A DNA stretch of 64,000 bases, taken from assembly GCA_024235835.1 (NCBI GenBank), contig JACKLQ010000002.1, positions 62,001-126,000 of the forward strand, in the 5' to 3' direction. Of this stretch, positions 33,403-41,973 are shown one piece after another. Positions within the stretch are counted from its first letter, which is position 1. Every line of letters starts with the position of its first letter. This stretch comes from Thiobacillus sp. Lineage in GTDB: Bacteria > Pseudomonadota > Gammaproteobacteria > Burkholderiales > Thiobacillaceae. A program made the position numbers and the translations under genes. The notes under the pieces were generated by a model. It saw nothing but the letters and a program-made list of their open reading frames with translations, ran no database searches and was not told the DNA's origin.

Positions 33403-35700
33403 TCAAGGGTTTCGGCCCAATTGTTGGAGTTTTCCTGTACTCCCGTTCACCGGAAGAAGCCGCTTCAGAAAGTCAGTGCTTTCCAGCGGCCGGCTGAACC
33501 AATAGCCCTGTGCCTCCTCACACCCGATCTCTTTTAGAAACGCCAGCTGCGCCTGGTTCTCAACTCCTTCGGCGATGATGGCCAGATCCAGGCTGTGGCC
33601 CAGTTCCACGATGGCACGAACCAGCATGGCGCTGGCCGGATCGTTTTCCAGGGCGCGCACGAAGGACTGGTCCACCTTGAGCTTGTCGATGGGCAAACGG
33701 CGCAAGTAGGCCAGGGATGAGTAACCCGTGCCGAAGTCGTCCACCGAGATACGTATCCCCAGGGCCTTCAATGCCCGCAGGGTGCGAATCGACCGCTCCA
33801 CGTCTTCCATGGCCAGGCTTTCCGTGACTTCCAGTTCCAGGGTCTGGGGTGGCAGGCCCGTGGCATTCAGGGTGGCCGCGATCTCCTCGGCCAGTTGCTC
33901 GCTTTCGAACTGCCGCGCCGACAGGTTGACCGCCATGGTCAGGGGCGGGAACCCATCGTCGATCCATCGGCGCGCCTGGGCGCAGGCGGTTTGCAGCACC
34001 CAGGCGCCGATGGGGACGATCAGGCCGGTTTCCTCGGCCAGGGGGATGAAACTGGCTGGAGAAATCAGGCCGCGGGTCGGATGGCGCCAGCGCAACAGGG
34101 CTTCCGCGCCGATGATGCGTCCGCTCGCAACCTCCACCTGGGGTTGGTACACCAGGAACCATTCCTGGCGCGACAGGGCATGGCGCAGGTGGTTCTCCAG
34201 TTCCAGACGATCCCTGGCCTGGATGGACAGTTCCCGGTCGTAGGCGCGGTAGCCGCCATGGCCCCGGGCCTGTTGCAGTGCCCGGTCGGCATGGCTGATC
34301 AGGTTGACGGCATCACCGTCATCCGCGGGAAACAGGCTGGCACCGATGCTCACGCCCAGGTGGAAAGACTGGCCATTCACATGCACGGGCGCCTCGAAGG
34401 CGCTGGCGATTTTTAGCGCGATGTTTCCAGGTGCCTCGTCCGTCTTCAGACAGGGCAGGAGGAGGCCGAATACCGCGCCCTCGAAACGGTACAAGCAGGC
34501 CTGGGGGCAGAGCAATGCGGTGTCCTCCAAGGACTGGGTCATCCGGCGGGAAACGGCAATGAGCAGCTGGTCCGCCACCCGGTGCCCGACCCCGTCGACA
34601 ATGCGCCGGAGCCGGTCGATGCTGAGCAGGGCCACCGCCCCGGTGCCGCCCTCGGCCACGGCGGTGGTGATGTCTTCCAGGAAACGCCGCCGGTTGGGCA
34701 GATTGGTCAAGGGGTCGTGGTGGGCCAGCCAGGCCAGGTGCCGCTTGGCTTCCTCACGTGCGGTCACATCCGTCAGATAGACGTGGAAACGACTGAAGTC
34801 CGTGAGGTAATGCACGCCCGCCTCGAACTCGCGCCCCAACGCTCCGTAGGCCCAGTGTCCGGTTTCCGCGCCCAAGTCCAGCAATTCGGTCAATCTTGAG
34901 TGGATGTTGGCGGGGAGCAGGGCGGCGGGGCCGGCATCACTGTCCAGAGTGGCCAGCGTCGCCCGGGCGCCGGGGTTGGCGTAAAGGATCTCGCCCTGCA
35001 AGCCCAGTTCGAAGACCGGATGGGTGTTGCGCTCGGGGAACATGGCCAGGCGTTGGCGCTCCCTTGTGCCCGCAAGATGTCGGTTGAGAAAATAGCCCGC
35101 CGTCAGGGCCAGCAGGAACACGCCGATGCCATAGAACAGGGCGGAACGGTTGATGGCGGCCACGCTCACCCGCGCCGTGGCCGCACGGTGCTCCACGCGT
35201 GTATGGACATCTTCCGCCAGGTTGTCCAGATGGATGTTGATTTCCAGGGCATGGCGGCTGATTTCTTCCAACAGCGCCCGGGCCTGGTCCCAGTCCACGG
35301 GTTTCGTGCCCAGGGTGATATCCAGTTCCGACGCCAGTTGGCCGATCCGGGCATCGTGGGCGTCAATGGAGGCCAGTCGGGGGTGTTGGGGAAAATCCCG
35401 GCGCACCTTTGCGCCATGGTCGGCGATGGCTTGCCGATTGGCCTGCCAGCGCAAGCGGAAGCGGGCCGAATCGGCAGTGGCGTAATACTCATACAGGATG
35501 GGTTCCTGGGCCACCACGCTGGCGCGCAGGGCGGAGAGGCTACCCAGCACGGGCAGGCCTTCCTCCACCAGGGGCACGGTGGCAGAGTAGAGATCGCGGC
35601 TGTCCTGGTAGATCCGCCAGGTGAACCCGGCCCCCAGGGCCAGGACCAGGGCATAGAGGGCGAGGATGCGCCACTTCAGGCCCCGCTCCATGATGCCCAC
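33403..35700 (-). CDS. Membrane-bound PAS-GGDEF-EAL protein, probable c-di-GMP phosphodiesterase
   Basis: The 765-residue protein has a membrane helix (about 11-27), a periplasmic sensor (28-185), a second helix (about 188-207), a PAS-like region (220-310), GGDEF (about 325-485) and EAL (about 500-745). The GGDEF signature is degenerate: YRFEGAVFGLLL stands where RxGGDEFxxL is expected, so cyclase activity is unlikely. The EAL domain keeps GAEALLRWRHP, DDFGTGYSSL and AEGVE, so it should hydrolyse c-di-GMP. It is 1 bp from the DoxX gene and same-strand, but functionally separate. Confidence 0.9.
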   Translation of the reverse strand: MGIMERGLKWRILALYALVLALGAGFTWRIYQDSRDLYSATVPLVEEGLPVLGSLSALRASVVAQEPILYEYYATADSARFRLRWQANRQAIADHGAKVRRDFPQHPRLASIDAHDARIGQLASELDITLGTKPVDWDQARALLEEISRHALEINIHLDNLAEDVHTRVEHRAATARVSVAAINRSALFYGIGVFLLALTAGYFLNRHLAGTRERQRLAMFPERNTHPVFELGLQGEILYANPGARATLATLDSDAGPAALLPANIHSRLTELLDLGAETGHWAYGALGREFEAGVHYLTDFSRFHVYLTDVTAREEAKRHLAWLAHHDPLTNLPNRRRFLEDITTAVAEGGTGAVALLSIDRLRRIVDGVGHRVADQLLIAVSRRMTQSLEDTALLCPQACLYRFEGAVFGLLLPCLKTDEAPGNIALKIASAFEAPVHVNGQSFHLGVSIGASLFPADDGDAVNLISHADRALQQARGHGGYRAYDRELSIQARDRLELENHLRHALSRQEWFLVYQPQVEVASGRIIGAEALLRWRHPTRGLISPASFIPLAEETGLIVPIGAWVLQTACAQARRWIDDGFPPLTMAVNLSARQFESEQLAEEIAATLNATGLPPQTLELEVTESLAMEDVERSIRTLRALKALGIRISVDDFGTGYSSLAYLRRLPIDKLKVDQSFVRALENDPASAMLVRAIVELGHSLDLAIIAEGVENQAQLAFLKEIGCEEAQGYWFSRPLESTDFLKRLLPVNGSTGKLQQLGRNP

Positions 35701-35701
35701 C

Positions 35702-36166
35702 TTAGCCTTTCATGCGGCCGGCAATCCAGTGGTCCAGGGACAGCTTTCCGGCACCATTGAGCAGCAGGGGCACGAACATCACCAGGTAAATCAGCGGCAG
35801 CTTGAAGCCGTTGTCGCAGACGTTGTAGCCATTGCCGGCATGCACGCTGGCCCAGGCCACCACCGTGAGCACAATCAGCGACACGCTGGCGAAGCGGGTG
35901 CCCAGGCCCAGCACCAGCAACACGGGGACGATCAGTTCGCTCCAGGTGGCGATCTGCCAGCTGATTTCAGGGGGCACCAGGTTGAAGGGGAAGGGAAACT
36001 GCCCCTGGATGTCGGCGAACCAGTTTTCGCCCTTGAACTTCTCCACGCCGGATTCCCAGAACTCGTAGGCCAGCAGCAGGCGCAAGCCCAGGGGGGCGAG
36101 CCACGCGCCGGCGCGGTTGAGCAGGTTGAGGGCGTCACGGGTCATGCAGGTCAGGCAGGCGTTCAT
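35702..36166 (-). CDS. DoxX-family membrane protein (HvfD-like)
   Basis: A 154-residue protein with four predicted helices, and the DoxX pattern LRLLLAYEFWESGVEKFKGENWF. In HvfABCD/bufferin-type operons a DoxX protein is the last gene. It overlaps the HvfC-like gene by 4 bp. Its biochemical role in RiPP maturation or copper handling is not known. Confidence 0.85.
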   Translation of the reverse strand: MNACLTCMTRDALNLLNRAGAWLAPLGLRLLLAYEFWESGVEKFKGENWFADIQGQFPFPFNLVPPEISWQIATWSELIVPVLLVLGLGTRFASVSLIVLTVVAWASVHAGNGYNVCDNGFKLPLIYLVMFVPLLLNGAGKLSLDHWIAGRMKG

Positions 36167-36942
36167 GGTTCTCTCCAGGTGCCCAGCAGCGCGCCCCGGG
36201 CATAAAGGTCGTTGAGCAGTTCTCCACCCGCGTGCAGGTAAAGCTCGAATTGGTCGGGCGCGTTTTCCCCGGCCAGATGGGCCAAGGCCTCGCGCCCGGT
36301 GGGCTGTTGGCCGCGCAACAGGTCCATGAGGTGAGCCGCCAGGGGATTGAGCTGAATGAAGCGCACTTCATCCCCGGAATCACGGAACAGCAGGTAGCAA
36401 TGGGGGGCTTCATCCGGCACGGCGGGCTTGTAACGCGGACCGATGCGGTGCACCGGGTAGTGGTAGCAGGCCAGCCGCGCCGTGGGGTTTACCACCGGAC
36501 GCCCGGCCAGCAGATCGCCCTTGGCGTCCACCCGCTCGGGAGCGGTCAGGCCGATCTCGTCGGGCGCCGTCTCCACCGCCAGTTCCAGCCATTCGTAATG
36601 CATGAACTCATGCAGGAAGGGCAGGTTCGGGAACAGTTCAGCGGCGCGGGGTTTGATCCACTCCAGAAAGGCCTTGGGGATATCCCGGAACAAGGGCGAG
36701 TGGCAGCGGTGTTCCTTGAAGAAGTGGCGCACGGTGCGTTTCCAGGCTTGCGCGCCAAGTATCTTCCGGGTGACCGGATAGCAGGCCAGCAGGAAGCCTT
36801 CCAGGTTGTTGAACAGCAGTTCCTCATACACCCGCATGCGCCTGGCCGGAGCACCGGGTGGCCGGGGAGCGCCCCTGGGGTCGCGGATGCGGGCGGCGAA
36901 GGTCGCCTGGTAGGTGGTGAAGGAAAGGGGCTCAGGCGACAT
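36163..36942 (-). CDS. DUF2063 RiPP-maturation partner protein (HvfC-like)
   Basis: The 259-residue protein carries the DUF2063 N-terminal domain ([20 protein letters not shown], then WLELAVE) and a C-terminal part that binds peptide in characterised relatives. HvfC/MbnC/TglI-like partners present the precursor to the DUF692 enzyme. It overlaps the DUF692 gene by 11 bp and the DoxX gene by 4 bp. Confidence 0.88.
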   Translation of the reverse strand: MSPEPLSFTTYQATFAARIRDPRGAPRPPGAPARRMRVYEELLFNNLEGFLLACYPVTRKILGAQAWKRTVRHFFKEHRCHSPLFRDIPKAFLEWIKPRAAELFPNLPFLHEFMHYEWLELAVETAPDEIGLTAPERVDAKGDLLAGRPVVNPTARLACYHYPVHRIGPRYKPAVPDEAPHCYLLFRDSGDEVRFIQLNPLAAHLMDLLRGQQPTGREALAHLAGENAPDQFELYLHAGGELLNDLYARGALLGTWREP

Positions 36943-37774
36943 GGCGCAAATACCGTGACTGAATCTGCATCGCGCGAATGCGTTCCACCTCGGGCATCAG
37001 TTCGTCCAGGGGCGGAATGTTGAAGTCCCGCTCCAGCAGGGTGGGCGGGTTGCCGACCACCCGGAAGGCATGGGCCAGCAGATCCCACACCGGCTCGATC
37101 ACGTCCGCTCCGTGGGTGTCGATGATGAGGTCTTCCGCCTCCCGCCAATGGCCGGCCATGTGCATGTACACCACACGTTCCGTGGGCATCGCATCGATGA
37201 AGGCGCGGGGGTCGAAGCCGAAGTTCAAGCTGTTCACATAGACGTTGTTCACGTCCAGGTGCAGGCCGCAATCCGCCTCCTCCAACACCGCGCGGATGAA
37301 CGCGATCTCGCTCATCTCGGCCATGGCGGGGGCCACATAGTAGGAGGCGTTTTCGATGGCAATGGGCCGCTCCAAAATTTCCTGGGTGCGGCGGATGCGA
37401 TTTGCCACATGCCGCACTGCATCAGCCGTGAAAGGAATGGGCAGCAGGTCGTAGAGGTGGCCGTCGTCGCCGCACCAGGACAGGTGCTCGGTGAAGAGGT
37501 CAATACGGTATTCGTCCAGGAAGCGCTTCACGCGTTTCAGGAAGATCTCGTCCAGGGGAGCAGGGCCGCCCAGGTTGAGGGAGAGCCCGTGGGCGACGAT
37601 GGGCCGACGCTCGGCAATAAAACGCAGGGCCTTGCGGCGGGAGCCGCCCATGTCCAAGCAGTTTTCCGGGGCGAGTTCCAAGAAATCGATGGCATCCGGA
37701 ATCCCGGCCATGAGGTCGGGCAAGTGCTCCCGCCTCAGGCCGAGGCCCGCGCCATGCAGTGGATAGCCATGCAT
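36932..37774 (-). CDS. DUF692 multinuclear iron oxidase (MNIO), HvfB/BufB-like
   Basis: The 280-residue TIM-barrel enzyme belongs to the DUF692/MbnB/TglH family of RiPP-modifying iron enzymes. Visible metal-ligand regions are [15 protein letters not shown] [45 protein letters not shown], and MHMAGHW with a downstream DTHG. Characterised relatives convert precursor cysteines to oxazolone/thioamide or thiooxazole groups. The likely substrate is the Cys-rich peptide encoded 18 bp upstream. Confidence 0.92.
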   Translation of the reverse strand: MHGYPLHGAGLGLRREHLPDLMAGIPDAIDFLELAPENCLDMGGSRRKALRFIAERRPIVAHGLSLNLGGPAPLDEIFLKRVKRFLDEYRIDLFTEHLSWCGDDGHLYDLLPIPFTADAVRHVANRIRRTQEILERPIAIENASYYVAPAMAEMSEIAFIRAVLEEADCGLHLDVNNVYVNSLNFGFDPRAFIDAMPTERVVYMHMAGHWREAEDLIIDTHGADVIEPVWDLLAHAFRVVGNPPTLLERDFNIPPLDELMPEVERIRAMQIQSRYLRHVA

Positions 37775-37792
37775 GTCGGGTGCTCCGATGGC

Positions 37793-38092
37793 TTACTTCT
37801 TGCCGCCGCACTTACCCTCGCCGCACTTGCCATCCTTGGCTTTGGCCTTGCTGCCACCGCACTTGCCTTCGCCACATTTGCCGTCCTTGGCTTTGGCATC
37901 CTTGCTGCCACCACATTTGCCTTCGCCGCACTTGCCATCCTTGGCCTTGTCCGCGGCGGCCACCATGTAGCCACTGGAAAGGCCTTGCATGGCAAAGGGA
38001 TTGCCTGCAGCCTGGGCCAGGCCGGCAGTGCCGATGGCAGCGGTCAGGGCGGCCCCCAGGGCCAGGGTCAGGGTTTTCTTGGTCGCGTTCAT
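37793..38092 (-). CDS. Cys-repeat RiPP precursor (HvfA/bufferin-like)
   Basis: The 99-residue protein has a signal peptide (to about GLAQA) and a low-complexity C-terminal half with three tandem DGKCGEGKCGG units separated by Lys/Ala/Ser spacers, giving six cysteines. EGKCG repeats are the sites modified by DUF692 enzymes in HvfA and bufferins, which bind copper. AGGAGAA precedes the ATG. An ECF sigma factor and anti-sigma factor lie upstream in the same direction. Confidence 0.88.
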   Translation of the reverse strand: MNATKKTLTLALGAALTAAIGTAGLAQAAGNPFAMQGLSSGYMVAAADKAKDGKCGEGKCGGSKDAKAKDGKCGEGKCGGSKAKAKDGKCGEGKCGGKK

Positions 38093-38147
38093 GTCGATTC
38101 TCCTAAAGGTCTGTCATGTTGTTTGCCCGGGTGGGCAGCTACTTGGC

Positions 38148-38224
38148 CCCCGGCCCGGCCTGTCGGCCGGACTGCCCCCCGTGGGGGGCAAACCCATCTT
38201 GGGGCGGCCCGTCGATGGGTTTGG
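38148..38224 (+). repeat. Dispersed hairpin repeat, diverged copy with covarying stem
   Basis: AAACCCATC (38190-38198) and GATGGGTTT (38214-38222) flank a 15-nt loop, TTGGGGCGGCCCGTC. The loop matches that of the copy at 41455-41540 at 13 of 15 positions, while the stem sequence is different but still complementary. It sits between the anti-sigma gene and the RiPP precursor gene. Confidence 0.65.
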
Positions 38225-38253
38225 GATGACGATGGTCTCGGAGAACCGGGCGT

Positions 38254-38538
38254 TCAGTGTTCGTGGTTGCACCGCTCGGCCACGGCCTTGCGGATGCGTT
38301 CCCGCGCCTCGGGGGTGAATTCGATGTCTTCCGCGATGTCCTCGCTTTCGGACTCGGCGCGGCGGCCCAGCTCGCGCAGGGCTTTCCGCATCAAGGCCAC
38401 CTGCTGCTCGAAACGGCGGCAGTACACGCACATCATCAGGTGCAGCTTCAGACCCCAGCGATCCCGGAAACCCAAGGGGCGTTCCTGGTTCTCCGAAATC
38501 AAGTGGCTTGCATCCTTGCAGGTCAGCATCTTCATCAT
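38254..38538 (-). CDS. Zinc-finger anti-sigma factor
   Basis: The 94-residue protein shows the zf-HC2 pattern with the H-x3-C-x2-C core HLMMCVYC near residue 33, after a SEN-rich helix. It should bind and inhibit the ECF sigma factor encoded 12 bp upstream and release it on a redox or metal signal. There is no membrane helix, so it is a soluble type. Start could also be 38535 or 38529. Confidence 0.87.
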   Translation of the reverse strand: MMKMLTCKDASHLISENQERPLGFRDRWGLKLHLMMCVYCRRFEQQVALMRKALRELGRRAESESEDIAEDIEFTPEARERIRKAVAERCNHEH

Positions 38539-38550
38539 CCTCGGGCGCTC

Positions 38551-39132
38551 TTACGACATTGAGCCGACCCAGTTCCGGTCGAGACACCGCCGGAGCCCCA
38601 AACGGGCCCGATACAGCATCGTCCACAGGTTGGTCGGCGTAATGGCCAATTCCTGACAGATATTTTCAGTATTTTCTTCCATGACCTCACGCATCATGAA
38701 AAGACGCGCCAGACGAGGTGGCAGCGCATCCAGGCAACGCTGCAGGATAGTCATGAATTGGCCGCGTTCCAGCATCTCCTCGGGGTTGCCCCAGTCCGAG
38801 GGCTTGTCTTGCCAGCGCCCACTGGGCTTGAAGATTTCCTCCGTCAGCGGATCCTCGCTGACCTCCGCGTCATCCGGATCTTCCAGCTGCACTTCCCTTG
38901 CATCTCGGCGGAACATGTCCATGACCTTATGCTTGAGGATGCCGATGAGCCAGGTCCGTACCGAGGATTCCCCGGAAAAACGGTCCCTGGCCTGCAACGC
39001 CGCCAGCAGGGTCTCCTGCACCGCCTCCTCGGCCCTGTGTTCGTCCCGGGTGTGCAGGAGGGCATATTTATATAAGGCCGCGCCATGATCCGTAAGCCAA
39101 TCATCCGGCGAGCCGGCGGCGTATTCACCCAT
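38551..39132 (-). CDS. ECF-type RNA polymerase sigma factor
   Basis: The ATG at 39132 has GGAG upstream; 193 residues. Region 2 (LYKYALLHTRDEHRAEEAVQ, then RTWLIGILKHKVMDMFRRDA) and region 4 (NICQELAITPTNLWTMLYRA) are clear. It probably drives the RiPP operon with the anti-sigma factor next to it. A palindromic operator (39167-39186) lies in its promoter region and is shared with the TetR gene. Confidence 0.92.
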   Translation of the reverse strand: MGEYAAGSPDDWLTDHGAALYKYALLHTRDEHRAEEAVQETLLAALQARDRFSGESSVRTWLIGILKHKVMDMFRRDAREVQLEDPDDAEVSEDPLTEEIFKPSGRWQDKPSDWGNPEEMLERGQFMTILQRCLDALPPRLARLFMMREVMEENTENICQELAITPTNLWTMLYRARLGLRRCLDRNWVGSMS

Positions 39133-39166
39133 GGTCTTCTCCATCCAATGGTCTTGTTGTGGCGGT

Positions 39167-39186
39167 AATGTACCAGACGGTCCATA
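39167..39186. promoter_or_regulatory. TetR-type operator, copy 1 (sigma factor / cytochrome promoter region)
   Basis: AATGTACC-AGAC-GGTCCATA keeps the right half-site exactly. It is 35 bp upstream of the sigma-factor ATG and 79 bp upstream of the divergent cytochrome gene. Confidence 0.55.
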
Positions 39187-39264
39187 AATGACGCCAATAC
39201 CTGTCAGGAGTTCCTGGCTTCAGACGACCAACCCTTGATCACCCATCAGACAAGGAGCAACGCC

Positions 39265-39861
39265 ATGGGCCGTTTTACATTTTTCCTGATCGGTATTGTG
39301 TTGATGGTTACAGGGGCCGGGCTCGGCGCGGCTGGCTTCCAGTTCTCCGGGCCAGGCACACCCACGCCCTTGCCGCCCAACCCCCACAACAATCCCTGGC
39401 TCAATTACCCCACCCACTACGGCCCCGGTGTCGTTCAGCAGCACGGCGACGGCCTGCCGGCGGAGGCGATGGCGCGGCTGAACCGATTCATGGGCCTGGC
39501 GGAGGCGGACCGCAAGGCCTTCGCGGCCCGGGCTGAACAGGCCGCGATGAAGCGGGGCGAGACCCTGTTCAATGATGCCCGCCTGGGTACCACGGGACTC
39601 AACTGTGCCGCGTGCCATCCCAACGGCGGCACGGCCGGCGGCAAGGTGGGGATGGGCCGGCACGAGGTGGACATCCCCTCCCTCATGGACGTGGCCAGCC
39701 GCTATCCGCGCTACAAGCCCCTGGATGGCCGGGTCATCACCCAGACCGAGATGCAGAACAACTGCATCCGCATGTTTCTTAAGGGCCAGCCCTTGGCCTC
39801 TGGCACTCAGGATGCGGCGGATCTGAGTTTTTATGTCGGCCGTTTTCGCATCCATCCTTGA
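39265..39861 (+). CDS. Monohaem c-type cytochrome
   Basis: The ATG at 39265 has AAGGAG upstream and gives 198 residues with one N-terminal membrane helix (FFLIGIVLMVTGAGLGAAG) serving as anchor or signal. One haem site, CAACH, sits near residue 115 and a possible Met ligand follows. The Pro-rich linker after the helix is typical of membrane-anchored cytochromes. The redox partner is not clear. The gene is divergent from the sigma factor and shares the operator. Confidence 0.87.
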   Translation: MGRFTFFLIGIVLMVTGAGLGAAGFQFSGPGTPTPLPPNPHNNPWLNYPTHYGPGVVQQHGDGLPAEAMARLNRFMGLAEADRKAFAARAEQAAMKRGETLFNDARLGTTGLNCAACHPNGGTAGGKVGMGRHEVDIPSLMDVASRYPRYKPLDGRVITQTEMQNNCIRMFLKGQPLASGTQDAADLSFYVGRFRIHP

Positions 39862-39864
39862 CAT

Positions 39865-39884
39865 ACTGTACCGCCCGGTCCATA
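39865..39884. promoter_or_regulatory. TetR-type operator, copy 2 (tetR promoter)
   Basis: ACTGTACC-GCCC-GGTCCATA, only 8 bp before the TetR start codon, suggests autorepression. The right half GGTCCATA is identical to copy 1. Confidence 0.65.
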
Positions 39885-39892
39885 AACGAGGC

Positions 39893-40486
39893 ATGGCACT
39901 AAGCATTGGACGACCTCTTCAATACGACCCGGACAGCGCGCTGGAAACAGCGATGCAGTTATTCTGGACGCAAGGCTACGAGCACACCTCCTTGCAGGAT
40001 CTGCTCAACGCCATGAACCTGTCCAAGAGCAGCCTATACCAAGCCTTTGGCAGCAAACAGCAGTTGTTCCGGCAATGCATGGCACGCTACACGGATTTCC
40101 TGGCCGGCCACTTGCGGGAAGGGCTGGCAGGCGCGTCTTCGGGCCGTCGCTTTATCGAGGCCTTTCTGAACTCCGTATTGGCTGACGTGGAAGCCGAGGG
40201 CCAGCGTCGGGGCTGTTTGGTGATGAACACCGCCAGCGAGTTCGCGCAGAACGAGGCGGAGATCGCCCGCGATGTGGCCCACAGCATCGAACGCTTTCGC
40301 GGCATATTGCGGGCTGCGGTGGAACGCGCCCAGCGCGAAGGGGACATCCGGCCCGAGCGGGACGCCCAGCAACTGGCCAACTACTTGGTGAGCAGCATGA
40401 GCGGCCTAAAAAATCAGGCCAAGGCCGGCGCTGACGCGGAAACCCTGAAAGGCATCATCGCGGTGATCCTCATGGCCTTGGACTGA
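39893..40486 (+). CDS. TetR-family transcriptional regulator
   Basis: The 197-residue repressor has the TetR helix-turn-helix (ALETAMQLFWTQGYEHTSLQ, then LNLSKSSLYQAFGSK-like LSKSSLYQAFGSKQQLFRQC). The C-terminal ligand domain has one cysteine (RRGCLVMN). It lies 31 bp after the cytochrome gene. Four copies of an operator-like palindrome in the neighbouring promoters suggest it is a local regulator. The ligand is unknown. Confidence 0.9.
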   Translation: MALSIGRPLQYDPDSALETAMQLFWTQGYEHTSLQDLLNAMNLSKSSLYQAFGSKQQLFRQCMARYTDFLAGHLREGLAGASSGRRFIEAFLNSVLADVEAEGQRRGCLVMNTASEFAQNEAEIARDVAHSIERFRGILRAAVERAQREGDIRPERDAQQLANYLVSSMSGLKNQAKAGADAETLKGIIAVILMALD

Positions 40487-40500
40487 TTTTTTTGACTTAT

Positions 40501-40520
40501 TATGGAACGTACGGTCCAGA
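40501..40520. promoter_or_regulatory. TetR-type operator, copy 3
   Basis: TATGGAAC-GTAC-GGTCCAGA lies just after a TTGACT -35-like hexamer (40492-40497) upstream of the 75-residue gene at 40565. Confidence 0.6.
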
Positions 40521-40564
40521 TAGGCCGTGCGGCATTTGGGCACACCCCGCAACCGGAGAGCACC

Positions 40565-40792
40565 ATGAACTACAGCGACACCATGATCCACATTGACGAA
40601 GCCCTCGACGACAAGGCCCGTGCGGCCCTGGAAGTGCACCTGTGGGCTCGGGACGGCGTCGTGGCGCCCCGCTTCAATCCCGGCAGGCCGCATTTGCTAC
40701 TGGTGGCCTTCGACCCGGCCAAGACGAGGGCTACCGAACTTCTCGGCCTGGTTCGCGCATGCGGCCATACCGCCGAGTTGGTGGGACTGTAG
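40565..40792 (+). CDS. Small protein of possible heavy-metal-associated-like fold
   Basis: The ATG has GGAGAG upstream and gives 75 residues. The alternation HIDEALDDKARAALEVHLW, then HLLLVAFDPAKTRATELLGL, fits the beta-alpha-beta-beta-alpha-beta pattern of HMA domains, but the CxxC copper motif is missing. It lies between two copies of the TetR-type operator, so it is probably controlled with the AhpD-like gene. Function is not known. Confidence 0.65.
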   Translation: MNYSDTMIHIDEALDDKARAALEVHLWARDGVVAPRFNPGRPHLLLVAFDPAKTRATELLGLVRACGHTAELVGL

Positions 40793-40810
40793 CCCTTTTT
40801 TGTGCCCACT

Positions 40811-40830
40811 TATGGACCAGTCGGTTCATT
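40811..40830. promoter_or_regulatory. TetR-type operator, copy 4 (AhpD-like gene)
   Basis: TATGGACC-AGTC-GGTTCATT keeps the left half exactly and lies 17 bp before the AhpD-like start codon. Confidence 0.6.
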
Positions 40831-40847
40831 AGAAACAGGAGTCGCTC

Positions 40848-41417
40848 ATGCAAGCCGAACACAAACTCTCCCTCCCCTCCCTCAGCCCCAACGAGGCGGA
40901 ACCCCTGGCCCGCGCCCGCCTGGAAGAAGCCCGGAACAAGCTGGGCTTCATCCCCAACATGTATGGCGTCATGGCCAACTCGCCAGGATTGCTGGACACC
41001 TACATCCACGGCTACGAGCGCTTCCGCCAATCTTCCGGCTTCACGCCCGCCGAGCAGGAAGTGGTGCTGCTGGCCATCAGCCGGGAAAACGGCTGCACCT
41101 ACTGCGTGGCCGCCCACAGCTTCATCGCCGACAAGATGTCCGGCGTGCCGGTGGCGGTGACCAACGCCGTCCGCGACGGCGTCCCCATCCCCGATGCGAA
41201 GCTGGCTGCTCTGCACGACTTCGCCCGGACCATGGTGGTGAAGCGGGGCCTGCCCGGCAAGGCGGACGTGGCGGCCTTCCTGGCGGCGGGGTTCAGCGAG
41301 CGGCACATCCTGGAGATCGTCCTGGCCATCTCCGTGAAGACCCTGAGCAACTACGCCAACCACCTGTTCCACACCCCGGTTGACGGCGCCTTCGCGGGCC
41401 GTGTCTGGTCGGTATAA
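40848..41417 (+). CDS. Carboxymuconolactone decarboxylase/AhpD-family peroxidase-related protein
   Basis: The 189-residue protein has the AhpD active site ENGCTYCVAAHS (E-x2-C-x2-C-x3-H). Such proteins act as alkylhydroperoxidases or disulfide reductases. It is controlled by a TetR-type operator that overlaps its promoter region. Oxidative-stress function is likely; the substrate is not defined. Confidence 0.9.
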   Translation: MQAEHKLSLPSLSPNEAEPLARARLEEARNKLGFIPNMYGVMANSPGLLDTYIHGYERFRQSSGFTPAEQEVVLLAISRENGCTYCVAAHSFIADKMSGVPVAVTNAVRDGVPIPDAKLAALHDFARTMVVKRGLPGKADVAAFLAAGFSERHILEIVLAISVKTLSNYANHLFHTPVDGAFAGRVWSV

Positions 41418-41454
41418 ACGGCTATCGAAATCCGCCTTCATCTGGCGGCAAGTG

Positions 41455-41540
41455 CTGAGCGGCCCCAGGGCCGGCCTGCGCCCAGCCCGCCCCCCGAGCG
41501 GGTCAAGTAAACTCGGGGCGGCCCTTCGTTTACTTGAGAG
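41455..41540 (+). repeat. 86-bp dispersed hairpin repeat, copy A
   Basis: It matches the 44407-44492 copy at 83 of 86 positions. Perfect 10-bp arms TCAAGTAAAC (41503-41512) and GTTTACTTGA (41528-41537) enclose a 15-nt loop TCGGGGCGGCCCTTC. It lies just after the AhpD-like gene and overlaps the end of the hipA remnant. Confidence 0.85.
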
Positions 41541-41930
41541 TTGGGGGGCTGGCGGAACCGGCCACCCTGTTCTATGAACAGGCTGAAGTTCTTGGTATGG
41601 CCATCCGGCGCGGCCAGCAGCCAGAAAACGAGCTGGGCTTTCAGGAAGTGTTGCCGTTCCTGTTCAGCCACCACGCTGCCCCGGAGGGTGTCCAGGATCA
41701 GGTCGATACCCGGCCCGCCCCGGTCCTGTTACTTCTGGCTGGCGTGCAGACCGTACACCTGGCAGAAATCCTCCTGGGGCAACCGGACCCACCAGCCCTC
41801 CGCCTGCCAGGCCCGGTCTACGCGGGTGACCACCAGCACCTTGTGGGGGCCAACACTCCTGGGAGAGGCCCACCCGCTGCCCCAGGCTCGCCTGGGACAA
41901 CCCCCGCGCTTTACGCAGGCCGCGAAGACG
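41534..41930 (-). pseudogene. Decayed hipBA toxin-antitoxin remnant
   Basis: On the minus strand three fragments in different frames read in hipB-hipA order: an Xre helix (LRKARGLSQASLGQRVGLSQ, 41856-41930), then PHKVLVVTRVDRAWQAEG and VRLPQEDFCQVYGLHASQK, then FLKAQLVFWLLAAPDGHTKN with FSLFIEQGGRFR (41534-41674). The last piece is the HipA kinase catalytic region (PDGHxKNFS). Most of both genes is missing. The end runs into a dispersed hairpin repeat. A complete hipBA pair lies at 55.7-57.4 kb. Confidence 0.75.
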
Positions 41931-41973
41931 GGCCGTGCACCCCTGGGGTGCACGGCGCCGGCAGGCGAGCCGG

